Of a DNA stretch of 64,000 bases, positions 15,723-24,357 are shown one piece after another. Source of the stretch: Herpetosiphon gulosus (GTDB lineage Bacteria > Chloroflexota > Chloroflexia > Chloroflexales > Herpetosiphonaceae). Numbering within the stretch: position 1 is the stretch's first letter; each line of letters opens with the position of its first letter. The notes under the pieces were generated by a model. That model was not told the origin of the DNA. It saw only the letters and a program-made list of their open reading frames with translations, and did not search any database. A program made the position numbers and the translations under genes. The DNA is taken from the NCBI RefSeq assembly GCF_039545135.1, contig NZ_BAABRU010000014.1:62001-126000 (forward strand), written 5' to 3'.

Positions 15723-15780
15723 CTACAGGTTATGGGCTATTAGCTTTCCACAAAACGTTCCGATAGCCCATAGCCTGTAG
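15723..15780. repeat. GATAGCC-type hairpin repeat
   Basis: CTACAGGTTATGGGCTAT (15723-15740) pairs with ATAGCCCATAGCCTGTAG (15763-15780) with one mismatch over 18 bases. The loop contains ACAAAACGTTCC, also present at 17851-17862 and nearly so at 39886-39897. The stem lies directly after the mutase stop codon and may protect or end its transcript. Confidence 0.75.
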
Positions 15781-15791
15781 CCAAAATATTG

Positions 15792-17471
15792 CTAAACGAT
15801 CATTACTTCTTGGTAAATCCCAAAGACCTCGCGCAAGACATCGCACATTTCGCCCAATGTGGCATAAGCATTCACCGCCGCCAAAATTGGCTCCATCAGA
15901 TTGTGCTCGCCTTGCGCTGCTTGGCGTAGGTTGTCCATGGCTTCGGCCCAACGAGCTTGATCGCGTTCGTTACGCACTTTGTTTAGCCGAGCCATGTGTT
16001 TGTTCTCGCCGTCAGGGTCCATCTGCAAAATTGGAATTTCAATTGGATCATCAACGGTATACTTGTTGACCCCAACAAAGCCGCGTTGGCCGCTATCAAC
16101 TTCTTGCTGGAAGCGATACGATGAATCGGCGATTTGCTGTTGAATCCAGCCTTTTTCCAAAGCCGCTTCCATGCCACCTTGCTCCTCGATTCGGCGGAAG
16201 TAATCGAGACACTCGGCTTCCATGCGGTTGGTCAAGGCCTCGACAAAATACGAGCCAGCCAACGGATCGATCGTATTGGTCACGCCGCTTTCTTCAGCAA
16301 TAATTTGCTGGGTACGCAAGGCAATGGTCACAGCTTTTTCCGATGGCAAGGCCAGTGCTTCGTCCATCGCATCGGTATGGAGCGATTGCGTACCACCGAT
16401 CACCGCTGCCAAAGCTTGAATCGCTACCCGCACGATGTTGTTCTCAGGTTGTTGGGCCGTCAGCGAAACCCCAGCCGTCTGGGTATGAAAACGCATCCAC
16501 CACGAGCGCGGATTTTTCGCCCCATAAACGTCATGCATTTGGCGTGCCCAAACGCGGCGGGCAGCGCGATACTTGGCAATTTCTTCAAAGAAATCGTTGT
16601 GGGCATTGAAGAAGTAGGAAATGCGCGGCGCAAAATCATCAATATTCAGGCCACGTTTGAGACAAGCTTTGACATAAGCAATACCATCGCCCAGCGTAAA
16701 GGCCAGCTCTTGGGCAGCCGTAGCCCCAGCCTCGCGAATATGATAGCCACTGACTGAGACTGGATTCCACTTGGGCATATGTTGGGCAGCAAATTCAATT
16801 GTATCAACCACCAAGCGCATCGATGGCGCAATCGGGAAGATATATTCGTTCTGGGCAGCATATTCTTTAAGGATGTCGTTTTGAAGTGTGCCACCTAACT
16901 TGGCGCGTGAAATGCCGCGCTTTTCCGCCGCCGCAATATACATTGCCCAAATAATTGCCGCTGGCGAGTTAATTGTCATCGAGGTGGTTACTTGATCGAG
17001 TGGAATGCCATCGAACAAAATATCCATATCGGCCAATGAGGTGACGGCCACGCCACATTTGCCAAACTCACCTTCAACCAATGGATGATCGGTGTCGCGG
17101 CCATAGAGCGTTGGCATATCGAAGGCCGTCGAAAGTCCAGTTTGGCCTTGGCTCAGCAGATATTTAAAGCGAGCATTGGTTTCTTCGGCAGTGCCAAACC
17201 CCGCAAACATGCGCATCGTCCAGAGTTTGCCACGATAACCAGTTGGGTGAATCCCACGAGTATAAGGAAACTCACCAGGAAAGCTAATATCCTTATGATA
17301 ATCAGTGTTGGCAATGTCGAGCGGGGTATACAAGCGTTGAATTGGCTCGCTGGAAATTGTGCTAAATAACGCCGGACGTTCGGGAGTTTTCTGCAGTGTC
17401 GGAGCCAGCGTTTCGTCATTCCAGCGCTCCTGCGCCGCCCGCATCTGAGCTAACTGCTCGGGACTAAACAT
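15792..17471 (-). CDS. methylmalonyl-CoA mutase, catalytic subunit without B12 domain
   Basis: 559 residues, starting at an ATG with AAGGGGG upstream. The whole TIM-barrel catalytic domain is present ([20 protein letters not shown] near residue 68; substrate segment [46 protein letters not shown]). The protein ends after the barrel, so the roughly 130-residue cobalamin-binding domain must be a separate polypeptide, as in the split mutases of archaea and some bacteria. It converts (R)-methylmalonyl-CoA to succinyl-CoA. No gene for the small subunit or epimerase occurs nearby. It stands alone between two MITE copies. A related split mutase acting on another acyl-CoA cannot be excluded. Confidence 0.88.
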   Translation of the reverse strand: MFSPEQLAQMRAAQERWNDETLAPTLQKTPERPALFSTISSEPIQRLYTPLDIANTDYHKDISFPGEFPYTRGIHPTGYRGKLWTMRMFAGFGTAEETNARFKYLLSQGQTGLSTAFDMPTLYGRDTDHPLVEGEFGKCGVAVTSLADMDILFDGIPLDQVTTSMTINSPAAIIWAMYIAAAEKRGISRAKLGGTLQNDILKEYAAQNEYIFPIAPSMRLVVDTIEFAAQHMPKWNPVSVSGYHIREAGATAAQELAFTLGDGIAYVKACLKRGLNIDDFAPRISYFFNAHNDFFEEIAKYRAARRVWARQMHDVYGAKNPRSWWMRFHTQTAGVSLTAQQPENNIVRVAIQALAAVIGGTQSLHTDAMDEALALPSEKAVTIALRTQQIIAEESGVTNTIDPLAGSYFVEALTNRMEAECLDYFRRIEEQGGMEAALEKGWIQQQIADSSYRFQQEVDSGQRGFVGVNKYTVDDPIEIPILQMDPDGENKHMARLNKVRNERDQARWAEAMDNLRQAAQGEHNLMEPILAAVNAYATLGEMCDVLREVFGIYQEVMIV

Positions 17472-17580
17472 CGTCGTTTCCCCCTTGGGTTATGAAAATT
17501 CTCAACGTTCACGCGATATGCTTCCATTGTAGCAAAGAACCGCCAAGATAGAACAAAGAGCATAGAGCATAGAGCATAGT

Positions 17581-17698
17581 TGTAATGGATTATGAGGTTA
17601 ACAACCAGTGCTCGTGCCCTCACCCCCAGCCCCTCGCCTCGCGTGCGGGCGAGGGGGTGAGGGCATGCCATGCGTTGCCAACCCAATGAACCATTACA
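17581..17698. mobile_element. MITE-like palindromic element, short copy
   Basis: 118 bases with the same ends (TGTAATGG and CCATTACA) and arms as the copy at 15549, but with a shorter GC-rich centre. The flanks are CATAGT on the left and CATAGA on the right, an imperfect 5-of-6 target duplication. The two copies are in the same orientation on either side of the mutase gene. Confidence 0.75.
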
Positions 17699-17774
17699 CA
17701 TAGAACATAGCGATCAGCGTTTAATGTAGAGGCGCGGGGCGAGCGAAAGGATGAGGGATGAAGGATGAAAATTC

Positions 17775-17876
17775 GGCTCTAGGCTATCGGAGATTAGTTA
17801 GAAACTTGAGATCCAAAGCCTGTTGGCTATCGGAATAATTGTTCAATACCACAAAACGTTCCGATAGCCTAGAGCC
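17775..17876. repeat. GATAGCC-type long inverted repeat
   Basis: GGCTCTAGGCTATCGGA (17775-17791) and TCCGATAGCCTAGAGCC (17860-17876) are perfectly complementary over 17 bases. The 68-base interior includes a second GGCTATCGGA copy (17824-17833) and ACAAAACGTT before the right arm, as in the repeat at 15723. Confidence 0.75.
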
Positions 17877-17972
17877 AATTCTTCGTTCGTGTCCTTCGTG
17901 CTCTTCGCGGTTTCAAATTAACTAAGCCCTGAACCTTAAATCGATTTTTGTTCTATGTTCTAATTTCGGCGC

Positions 17973-18000
17973 TTGACAATTAGTGTATTATAGACACTAA
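17973..18000 (+). promoter_or_regulatory. TTGACA box overlapping a palindromic operator before pncB
   Basis: TTGACA (17973-17978) is followed at once by a perfect 7-base palindrome, TTAGTGT-N7-ACACTAA (17980-18000). A well-spaced -10 box is not obvious; TATTAT or TATAGA inside the palindrome are candidates. NAD-salvage genes are often repressed by NrtR or NiaR, which bind palindromes at such sites. The palindrome is certain; the identity of its regulator is inference. Confidence 0.55.
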
Positions 18001-18033
18001 GTCAACTTTTCGAGTTACAAAGGATAGCAATAT

Positions 18034-19569
18034 ATGACAACCCGCTTTCAACATGGCATTCTCTTCACCGATCAATATCAATTAACCATGTCGCAGGTGT
18101 ATTATCGATTGGGGCTGCATGAACGCCCAGCCTTGTTCGACCACTACTTTCGTTCGTATCCCAATTATGGAGCGCATGCGGCGGGTTATGCGGTGGCCGC
18201 AGGCATGCAACCCTTGCTCGAATGGATGGATACGGCGCGGTTTGGCGAGGGCGAGATCGCCGCGCTCTCGGCCATGAAAGGTCGCACTGGTCAAGCTTTG
18301 TTTAGCAGCGATTTTTTGGGCTGGCTGCGCAAATATGGCGATCTCCGTAATGTGACGATTCGGGGGATTCCCGAGGGGCGTGTGGTGCACCACACGGTGC
18401 CAATGACGATTGTCGAAGGCCCGCTGGTGCTAGCGCAAATTCTCGAAACGCCCTTGCTAAATATGCTCAACTTCAGCACGCTCATCGCTACCAAAGCGGC
18501 GCGGGTACGCGAGAGTGCTGGCGATGGCCTCTTTTTGGAATTTGGCATGCGCCGCGCCCAAGGCTGGGGAGCCAATTTGGCCACTCGTGCAGCCCTCATC
18601 GGCGGCGCTGATAGCTCATCGAACGTCGGCGCAGCGCTTGATATGGGTGTGCAGCCAAGTGGCACGCATGCCCATAGTTTGGTCCAAACCGCCATGGCTT
18701 TGGGCATGGGCGAATTAGGCGCATTCGAGGCCTACGCTGAAGCTTATCCCGACGACACCCTCCTGCTGGTCGATACAATCAACACCTTGGAAAGCGGCGT
18801 ACCCAATGCAATCAAGGTATTTGAAAAGCTGCGTCGCCAAGGCCACAAACCCGTTGGCATTCGGCTTGATTCTGGTGACTTGGCCTATTTGAGCATTCAG
18901 GCCGCCAAAATGCTCAACACCGCCGGATTCCCCGATGTTTCAATTGTGCTTTCCAACAATCTCGATGAGTTGGTAATTTGGCAGATTTTGACCCAAATTC
19001 GGGCCGAAGCGCCGCGCTATGGACTCGAAGCCGATGCGGTGATCAAGCGCTTGGTGTTTGGGGTCGGCACGCATTTGGTCACATCGTGGGGCGAGCCAGC
19101 CTTGGGCGGGGTGTATAAATTGGTTTCATTGTTTGATCGCGATACGTGGAAGCCCGCGATCAAGCTTTCAGAGAACCCCCAGAAAACTCCAACGCCTGGG
19201 CGCAAGGCAGCATGGCGGGTTTATGATAGCCGTGGGCGAGCCAGCGCCGATGTTCTGACCTTGGATGATGAACATCCACAGCAAAGCGAAGCCTTGAGTT
19301 TGTATCACCCAACTGATTCGAGCAAGCAACGCACGCTTAGCCCTGCCGACCACACAATTGAGGCTTTGTATGCAACAGTGCTTGATTCAGGTCGTCGGGT
19401 AGTCGATGTGCCCGATTTGGCCGAGTTGCGCGAACGGCGGGTGCGCGATTTGGCGCGGCTTGATCCTGGGGTTTTGCGCTTGGTCAATCCCCACATCTAC
19501 CACGTTTCGCTCAGCCAACGTTTGTGGGAATTGAAACAGAATCTGATTAAAGAGATGCGCAAGGGTTAG
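18034..19569 (+). CDS. pncB: nicotinate phosphoribosyltransferase
   Basis: 511 residues. It makes nicotinate mononucleotide from nicotinate and PRPP, the first step of NAD salvage. The N-terminus [16 protein letters not shown] has the family's substrate-binding Tyr motif, followed by [22 protein letters not shown] (with the autophosphorylated-His region), [13 protein letters not shown] and the phosphate-binding [11 protein letters not shown] loop. AAAGGA lies upstream of the ATG. nadC, the de novo pathway gene giving the same product, follows after about 260 bases. Possibly regulated by the palindrome upstream. Confidence 0.93.
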   Translation: MTTRFQHGILFTDQYQLTMSQVYYRLGLHERPALFDHYFRSYPNYGAHAAGYAVAAGMQPLLEWMDTARFGEGEIAALSAMKGRTGQALFSSDFLGWLRKYGDLRNVTIRGIPEGRVVHHTVPMTIVEGPLVLAQILETPLLNMLNFSTLIATKAARVRESAGDGLFLEFGMRRAQGWGANLATRAALIGGADSSSNVGAALDMGVQPSGTHAHSLVQTAMALGMGELGAFEAYAEAYPDDTLLLVDTINTLESGVPNAIKVFEKLRRQGHKPVGIRLDSGDLAYLSIQAAKMLNTAGFPDVSIVLSNNLDELVIWQILTQIRAEAPRYGLEADAVIKRLVFGVGTHLVTSWGEPALGGVYKLVSLFDRDTWKPAIKLSENPQKTPTPGRKAAWRVYDSRGRASADVLTLDDEHPQQSEALSLYHPTDSSKQRTLSPADHTIEALYATVLDSGRRVVDVPDLAELRERRVRDLARLDPGVLRLVNPHIYHVSLSQRLWELKQNLIKEMRKG

Positions 19570-19685
19570 GCACGATCAAACGCCTTGAGATCGGCCACGT
19601 TAATAATCAACTGGCAAGTTCAATACTTATTTATAAAAAATTTTAATAAATTTATTATTCGATCAACCCAAGCGATGCTGCCAGA

Positions 19686-19731
19686 GAATCCTGTAGGCGA
19701 CACCATTAACCATGGATTGCTTGCAGGATTC
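19686..19731 (+). other. inverted repeat in the pncB-nadC gap
   Basis: GAATCCTG (19686-19693) and CAGGATTC (19724-19731) form a perfect 8-base stem with a 30-base loop. The preceding 19625-19665 stretch is very AT-rich. No U-run follows, so it is not a usual terminator; it could be part of the nadC leader or an operator pair. Confidence 0.35.
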
Positions 19732-19826
19732 GTGGTCAGTTGGGGCAAATTGATCACCGCAACAAGGATTTTTATGCTATGATTGACAATCGTAACCCAA
19801 TGTACAAGGACAATGGTGTTTGTGCA

Positions 19827-20672
19827 ATGTACCTTCCTCAAGCAACTCAACGCCTAATCGAATTGGCGTTAGCAGAAGACCTCGATGGTGGCGACTTAAC
19901 GTCACTTGCCACAATTCCGGCTGATTTAGCAGCCAAAGCCCATGTTTTAGTTAAAGATCAGGGTGTGCTCGCGGGCATGGAGGTTGCGGCGGCAGTTTGC
20001 CGTTTAGTTGACCCGGCCTTAGAATGGCAACCAGTGTTAGGCGATGGCGCAGCTGTAAAGTATGGCACGATTGTGGCCTATCTCAGCGGACCAGCTCGTT
20101 CAGTACTGATGGCCGAGCGTACCTTGCTTAACTTTTTACAGCGGCTTTCGGGTATTGCCAGCAAAACCGCGCTCTACGTTGCCAAAATCGCCGATACCCA
20201 AGCCAAACTAGTTGATACCCGCAAAACCACCCCAGGCTGGCGGGCTTTGGAAAAAGCCGCAGTTCGGGCAGGTGGTGGCGCAAATCATCGGTTTAATTTG
20301 GGCGATGGCGTGCTGATCAAGGATAATCATCTGGCGCTTGGTGGGCATGATATTGTGGGCGCAATTCAGCGGGCACGGGCTGTCGCGCCGCATACCACCA
20401 AAATCGAGGTTGAAGTTGAAGATTTGGCAGGGGTACAAGCAGCACTTGAGGCTGGAGCCGATATCATTATGCTCGATAATATGTCGATTGAAGCCATGCG
20501 CGAGGCTGTGCATTTAATCGCTGGGCGGGCTTTGGTCGAGGCTTCGGGCGGCATTACACTTGAGCGGATTCGGGCGGTCGCGGAAACAGGGGTCAATTTG
20601 ATCTCCTGTGGTGCGATTACTCACTCGGCAACGGCGCTTGACATCAGCTTGGACATTGCAATCAATTCGTAA
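19827..20672 (+). CDS. nadC: quinolinate phosphoribosyltransferase (decarboxylating)
   Basis: 281 residues from ATG 19827, which gives the usual family N-terminus (IELALAEDLDGGDLTS). In-frame ATGs at 19740, 19779 and 19800 would add up to 29 unrelated residues and none has a clear binding site, so the start is uncertain. Motifs: NFLQRLSGIAS, DTRKTTPGWRALEKAAVRAGGG (Lys/Arg/His pocket for quinolinate), IKDNH, VEVEVEDL and the C-terminal phosphate loop EASGGITLERI. The enzyme makes nicotinate mononucleotide from quinolinate and PRPP. nadA and nadB are not in the window. Confidence 0.92.
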   Translation: MYLPQATQRLIELALAEDLDGGDLTSLATIPADLAAKAHVLVKDQGVLAGMEVAAAVCRLVDPALEWQPVLGDGAAVKYGTIVAYLSGPARSVLMAERTLLNFLQRLSGIASKTALYVAKIADTQAKLVDTRKTTPGWRALEKAAVRAGGGANHRFNLGDGVLIKDNHLALGGHDIVGAIQRARAVAPHTTKIEVEVEDLAGVQAALEAGADIIMLDNMSIEAMREAVHLIAGRALVEASGGITLERIRAVAETGVNLISCGAITHSATALDISLDIAINS

Positions 20673-20786
20673 CGTGCTCATCAGTAGGCTATAAGCAATT
20701 TATCAGGTTGGCCATGCTACTATTACGCAGTCAGTCCTGAACAATTGCTTACGAACGATTTAGTGCATCGACAAAAGGAGAATGCC

Positions 20787-22547
20787 ATGCGACGACGATG
20801 GGTTCGTCTTGGCCTGCTCATGCTTATTGCCATGGGCGTAGTGCTACCTGGAACCAAGGCCGAGGCTACACCGCCGCCGCCCTTAGCCCAGTATTTCCCC
20901 GAAACCGGGCAATCAGCGGTCAACTATTTCTGGCAATTTTGGAAGAATACGCCGAATGCCATGCGCGTGTTGGGCTATCCCATTTCCTTGCCATTTATCC
21001 AAGAAAGCTTTACCGAGCCTGGTAAATTCTATTTGGTGCAATATTTCGAACGCGCCATCTTAGAAGAACACCCTGAAAACTTCAATCACCCAACCAATGG
21101 CAACAAATACTTTGTGCTTGGGCGTTTGCTGGGCAAAGAATTGGCCAAGGGTCGCGAAAATGAGCCAGCCTTCAAGCCAGTCGCCAATCCCAACAATGGC
21201 ACGGTTTGGTTCCCTGAAACCCAACACACCCTGACCAACACACCTGGCCCATTTTTGACCTTCTGGCGCAATTATGGTGGCCTCTCGGTGTTTGGTTATC
21301 CTTTGTCAGAGCCATTCCAAGAGCTGAACCCTGATACTGGCAAGGTCTATTGGGTCCAATATTTCGAGCGTAATCGCTTCGAATATCATCCCGAAGAAAA
21401 ACCTGAATTCCAAGTGTTGCTTGGTTTGTTGGGTAAACAATACTATAACGAACACAAAACCGAGCCAAAATTGGCCGTTAAGGAATGGTTCTTCCGCTAT
21501 CACACCCGTGCCGAAGCCATCCCAGCCGATTTTATCTATGGCTACAATGTTCAAGCCTTCTACCAAGAACGCGATCGTTTGTATCAATTGGTCAACAACG
21601 CCGCCTTTGGCTGGATTCGCCAACAAGCACCTTGGGAAGATCTCCAAGCTGCTGACGGCACAATCTATTGGGGCGAGTTAGATAAAGTTGTTAACGACGC
21701 TCACGCCAAGGGCATTAAAGTCTTGTTGAGTGTGGTTCGTTCGCCTGAATGGGCCAGCGAAAATGGTACTCACGGCTTGCCATCACGCCGCAACTTTCCC
21801 AAATTTGGCGATTTTATGCAGCGTATGGCGCAACGTTACAAAGGCAAAGTCCAAGCCTACGAAATTTGGAACGAGCAAAATTATGCAATTGAAAATGGTG
21901 GTGTAGTAGCTCCAGCAGCCTATTATGTGGATATGTTGGAATATGCCTACAAAGGCGTGAAAGCTGCTGACCCCGAGGCAATTGTGGTTTCTGGCTCGCC
22001 AACCCCAACTGCAACCAATCGCACCGATATTGCAGTTGATGAGTTGATTTACTTTGCCCAAATGTTTGCAATTCCAAAATTCTGGAATAACGTTGACGTA
22101 ATTGGGGCACACTTCGGCGGCACCTATAATCCACCAGATACGAAGTGGCCCGATAACCCAGGCCCAGGCCCAGGTTGGCGCGACAACTCTGAATTCTACT
22201 GGCGACGGATTGAAGATGTGCGTCAAGTGCTGGTCAACAGTGGCAACGGCGACCGCCAAATTTGGGTAACCGAAATTGGCTGGGCTACCGCCAACACTAG
22301 CCCAGGCTTTGAGTATGGCAACTCGAATACCATCGAAGAACAAGGAGCTTACCTCGAACGAGCAATGTATATGGCTCGCTACGATTATGCTCCATGGGTT
22401 GGCGCAATGTTCGTGTGGAATTTGAACTTCGCGGTGACCTCACCCGATCCGTTGCACGAAACTGCTTCATTCGGGGTATTGAACCCTGATTGGAGCCCAC
22501 GCCCAGCCTATACCCGCTTGCAACAGTTTGCAGCAACCCATAAATAA
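20787..22547 (+). CDS. secreted clan-A glycoside hydrolase-like protein with N-terminal repeats
   Basis: 586 residues. Start at 20787 with AAAGGAG six bases upstream; an earlier ATG (20745) precedes that site. A signal peptide (LGLLMLIAMGVVLPGTKAEA) indicates export. Residues about 35-235 hold repeats of FWRNYGGLSVFGYPLSEPF type, resembling LGFP-like wall-binding repeats. Residues about 240-586 form a (beta/alpha)8 barrel with the clan-A signatures: acid/base E363 in EIWNEQN and nucleophile E496 in WVTEIGWAT, as in GH5/GH39/GH53-like enzymes. Substrate unknown. The following gene is a paralogue of this barrel. Confidence 0.75.
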   Translation: MRRRWVRLGLLMLIAMGVVLPGTKAEATPPPPLAQYFPETGQSAVNYFWQFWKNTPNAMRVLGYPISLPFIQESFTEPGKFYLVQYFERAILEEHPENFNHPTNGNKYFVLGRLLGKELAKGRENEPAFKPVANPNNGTVWFPETQHTLTNTPGPFLTFWRNYGGLSVFGYPLSEPFQELNPDTGKVYWVQYFERNRFEYHPEEKPEFQVLLGLLGKQYYNEHKTEPKLAVKEWFFRYHTRAEAIPADFIYGYNVQAFYQERDRLYQLVNNAAFGWIRQQAPWEDLQAADGTIYWGELDKVVNDAHAKGIKVLLSVVRSPEWASENGTHGLPSRRNFPKFGDFMQRMAQRYKGKVQAYEIWNEQNYAIENGGVVAPAAYYVDMLEYAYKGVKAADPEAIVVSGSPTPTATNRTDIAVDELIYFAQMFAIPKFWNNVDVIGAHFGGTYNPPDTKWPDNPGPGPGWRDNSEFYWRRIEDVRQVLVNSGNGDRQIWVTEIGWATANTSPGFEYGNSNTIEEQGAYLERAMYMARYDYAPWVGAMFVWNLNFAVTSPDPLHETASFGVLNPDWSPRPAYTRLQQFAATHK

Positions 22548-22564
22548 TTAACCGAGGTCGGTTG

Positions 22565-22617
22565 CAACAACACGAAGATCACGCTCTGAAACCAGTGTTG
22601 TGATCTTCGTGTTGTTG
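22565..22617 (+). terminator. 18-base perfect hairpin between the two hydrolase genes
   Basis: Bases 22565-22582 and 22600-22617 are exact reverse complements (CAACAACACGAAGATCAC on the left), with a 17-base loop. There is no U-run after it, so termination may be incomplete. It could stabilise the upstream message or balance expression of the pair. It lies 18 bases before the start codon of the second gene. Confidence 0.6.
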
Positions 22618-22635
22618 TCTGACGAGGAGTTTGAT

Positions 22636-23862
22636 ATGTCTAAATCACGCTGGTTAAGTGCCGCCATGGTCTGCTTGCTAGCCGTTAATCTTTTGGCGGC
22701 CTGTGGTGGCGATAGTGCGCCCACTACCCAACCAACCAATCCTGAGGCGGCTACGGTTACGCCCGAAACTGCTGCCCCAACCACTGACAGCAATCCGCCA
22801 ATGACCACGGGCAATCCTTTGCAATTGCCCTATTTGCAATATGGCGCAGCGGCGCAACTGTACTACACTGATCGTAATCGCGCCTTGACCTTAATGAACA
22901 ATGCTGGGTTCGATTGGGTGCGCCAACAGATTCAATGGAAAGATATTGAAGGCCCAAAAGGCAACTTTGGCTGGGGCGAGCTTGATGCAATCGTTGCTGA
23001 TGCCAACGCCAAAAATATCAAAGTGCTGCTGAGCATTGTGCGTTCGCCATCGTGGGCACGCGCCGATGGCACCAATGGCATGCCCGATAACATCAAAGAT
23101 TTTGGCGATTTCGTCGAGGCCTTGGTTGTGCGCTACAAAGGCAAAGTCCAAGCCTACGAAATTTGGAACGAGCAAAATCTTGATCATGAAAATGGTGGTT
23201 CACGTGAGTCGATCGACGCTGCCAAATATGTTGATCTCTTGGTCGAAGCCTACAATCGGATCAAACCGATCGATCCTGAAGCCTTTGTCATTTCAGGAGC
23301 ATTGACTTCAACTGGTGATTCACCAGCGGCGATCGACGATCTGACCTACTTTGAGCAAATGTTTAGCTACAAAGATGGCATTTTCAAAGATCATATCGAT
23401 GGTGTAGGCTTCCATCCTTCACCTTCATACAATCCACCAGATACGTTATGGCCCGACCAACCAGGCCCAGGTCCAGGCTGGCTCGAAAGCCCAACCCACT
23501 ACTTCCGCCATATCGAAAACCTCAAAATCTTGATGGATAAATATGGCATGCAAGATTATCAAGTTTGGGTGACTGAGTTTGGCTGGGCGACCCAAAACAC
23601 CAGCCCAGGCTATGAATATGGCAACGAAATTAGCTTTGAACAACAAGGCCAATATGTGCTTGATGCACTACAAATGACCCGCCGCGATTACCCATGGGTC
23701 GCCACCATGTTTGTGTGGAACCTCAATTTTGCGGTAACTTCGCCTGATCCGCTTGATCAAACCGCCTCATTCGGCATTCTCAACCCCGATTGGAGTCCAC
23801 GGCCAGTCTTTGAAAAAATTCAAGGCTTTGTTAACGCCGTCAAGACCGAGGAAGGCCGCTAA
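22636..23862 (+). CDS. lipoprotein clan-A glycoside hydrolase-like protein
   Basis: 408 residues from ATG 22636, with GAGGAG upstream. A lipobox (LAVNLLAACGG) replaces the plain signal peptide of its neighbour, and a Thr/Pro linker replaces the repeat domain. The barrel is a clear paralogue of the one at 20787: shared NAGFDWVRQQIQWKDIEGP-like segment, KGKVQAYEIWNEQN (acid/base E179) and WVTEFGWATQNTSPG (nucleophile E314), and a nearly identical ending LNPDWSPRP. So one copy is released and the other is membrane-anchored. A 13-base hairpin follows the stop. Confidence 0.75.
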   Translation: MSKSRWLSAAMVCLLAVNLLAACGGDSAPTTQPTNPEAATVTPETAAPTTDSNPPMTTGNPLQLPYLQYGAAAQLYYTDRNRALTLMNNAGFDWVRQQIQWKDIEGPKGNFGWGELDAIVADANAKNIKVLLSIVRSPSWARADGTNGMPDNIKDFGDFVEALVVRYKGKVQAYEIWNEQNLDHENGGSRESIDAAKYVDLLVEAYNRIKPIDPEAFVISGALTSTGDSPAAIDDLTYFEQMFSYKDGIFKDHIDGVGFHPSPSYNPPDTLWPDQPGPGPGWLESPTHYFRHIENLKILMDKYGMQDYQVWVTEFGWATQNTSPGYEYGNEISFEQQGQYVLDALQMTRRDYPWVATMFVWNLNFAVTSPDPLDQTASFGILNPDWSPRPVFEKIQGFVNAVKTEEGR

Positions 23863-23868
23863 ACGTTG

Positions 23869-23902
23869 GATTCGGCATAGAACTGTTGCTCTATGCCGAA
23901 TC
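23869..23902 (+). terminator. hairpin after the second hydrolase gene
   Basis: GATTCGGCATAGA (23869-23881) pairs perfectly with TCTATGCCGAATC (23890-23902) around an eight-base loop. As with the hairpin at 22565, there is no U-run after it. Confidence 0.6.
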
Positions 23903-23973
23903 GCATACCTTATGCCACAGCCGCCAAGACTCTGGTATACTAGCACGCGGTTTCATACGCAATGGAGGTCAGC

Positions 23974-24348
23974 GTGATTGCGGTTTATCACCTAAATGCT
24001 GGCTCAACTGGCATCGAAGTTCGGATTTTATCTGAGGCTATTCGGAGCGCCCGTAACTTGACATGGGCCGCAACTCCGGCTCATGCTGATATTTTTGTAC
24101 TGACTGGGCCAATTCCACTGCTGTTGCGCCCAGCTTTAATGAACGTTTGGCGCGATTTTATTGCTGATCGTGCCCCACTAATTGCCTTAGGTCGCGCCAG
24201 CATCGATGGGCATCCGTTTGGGCGTGGTGGGCTGGCCGAGCTACCAGAAATTCAAGTAGCCGCCAAAATCGACGGCGATCCGCCGACGGTTGCAGCAATT
24301 CAGGCCGGAATTGTCCAAGCCCTCAATGCCCGTACCGCCAAACACTAA
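23974..24348 (+). CDS. NuoB-like (complex I 20 kDa subunit) protein lacking all Fe-S cysteines
   Basis: 124 residues from a GTG that follows GGAGG by five bases; an ATG at 23962 overlaps that site. The sequence tracks the NuoB/HyfI family: VYHLNAGS-TGIEV where the family has a CxxC motif before DIE, then AHADIFVLTGPI, then APLIALGRASIDG, then IDGDPPTVAAIQAGIVQAL where the family has PGCPP. The protein contains no cysteine at any of the four cluster N2 positions; the CxxC loop is shortened. It cannot carry the cluster and is presumably structural or regulatory. The next gene, ten bases on, is a NuoH-like membrane protein. Homology is by eye. Confidence 0.6.
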   Translation: MIAVYHLNAGSTGIEVRILSEAIRSARNLTWAATPAHADIFVLTGPIPLLLRPALMNVWRDFIADRAPLIALGRASIDGHPFGRGGLAELPEIQVAAKIDGDPPTVAAIQAGIVQALNARTAKH

Positions 24349-24357
24349 AGGTCGTTT

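Larger units (their letters stand above)
17472..18033. other. 560-base gap holding MITE, hairpin and short repeats, then pncB control region
   Basis: No gene is supported. From left to right: the mutase start region, a run of CATAGAGCATAGAGCATAG, the short MITE, a GGATGAGGGATGAAGGATGA repeat (17752-17770), a long GATAGCC hairpin (17775-17876), a degenerate GTGTCCTTCGTGCTCTTCG repeat (about 17890), and finally a TTGACA box with a palindrome before pncB. AAAGGA precedes the pncB ATG. Confidence 0.6.

Noticed and set aside
15549-17698. A composite transposon carrying the mutase gene
   Set aside because: The flanking elements have no transposase and each has its own target duplication, so two independent insertions explain the arrangement better.
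21783-22343. A 186-codon minus-strand frame opposite the first hydrolase
   Set aside because: The plus-strand frame has the catalytic motifs and a paralogue. The reverse frame recurs in the paralogue only because the DNA is similar.
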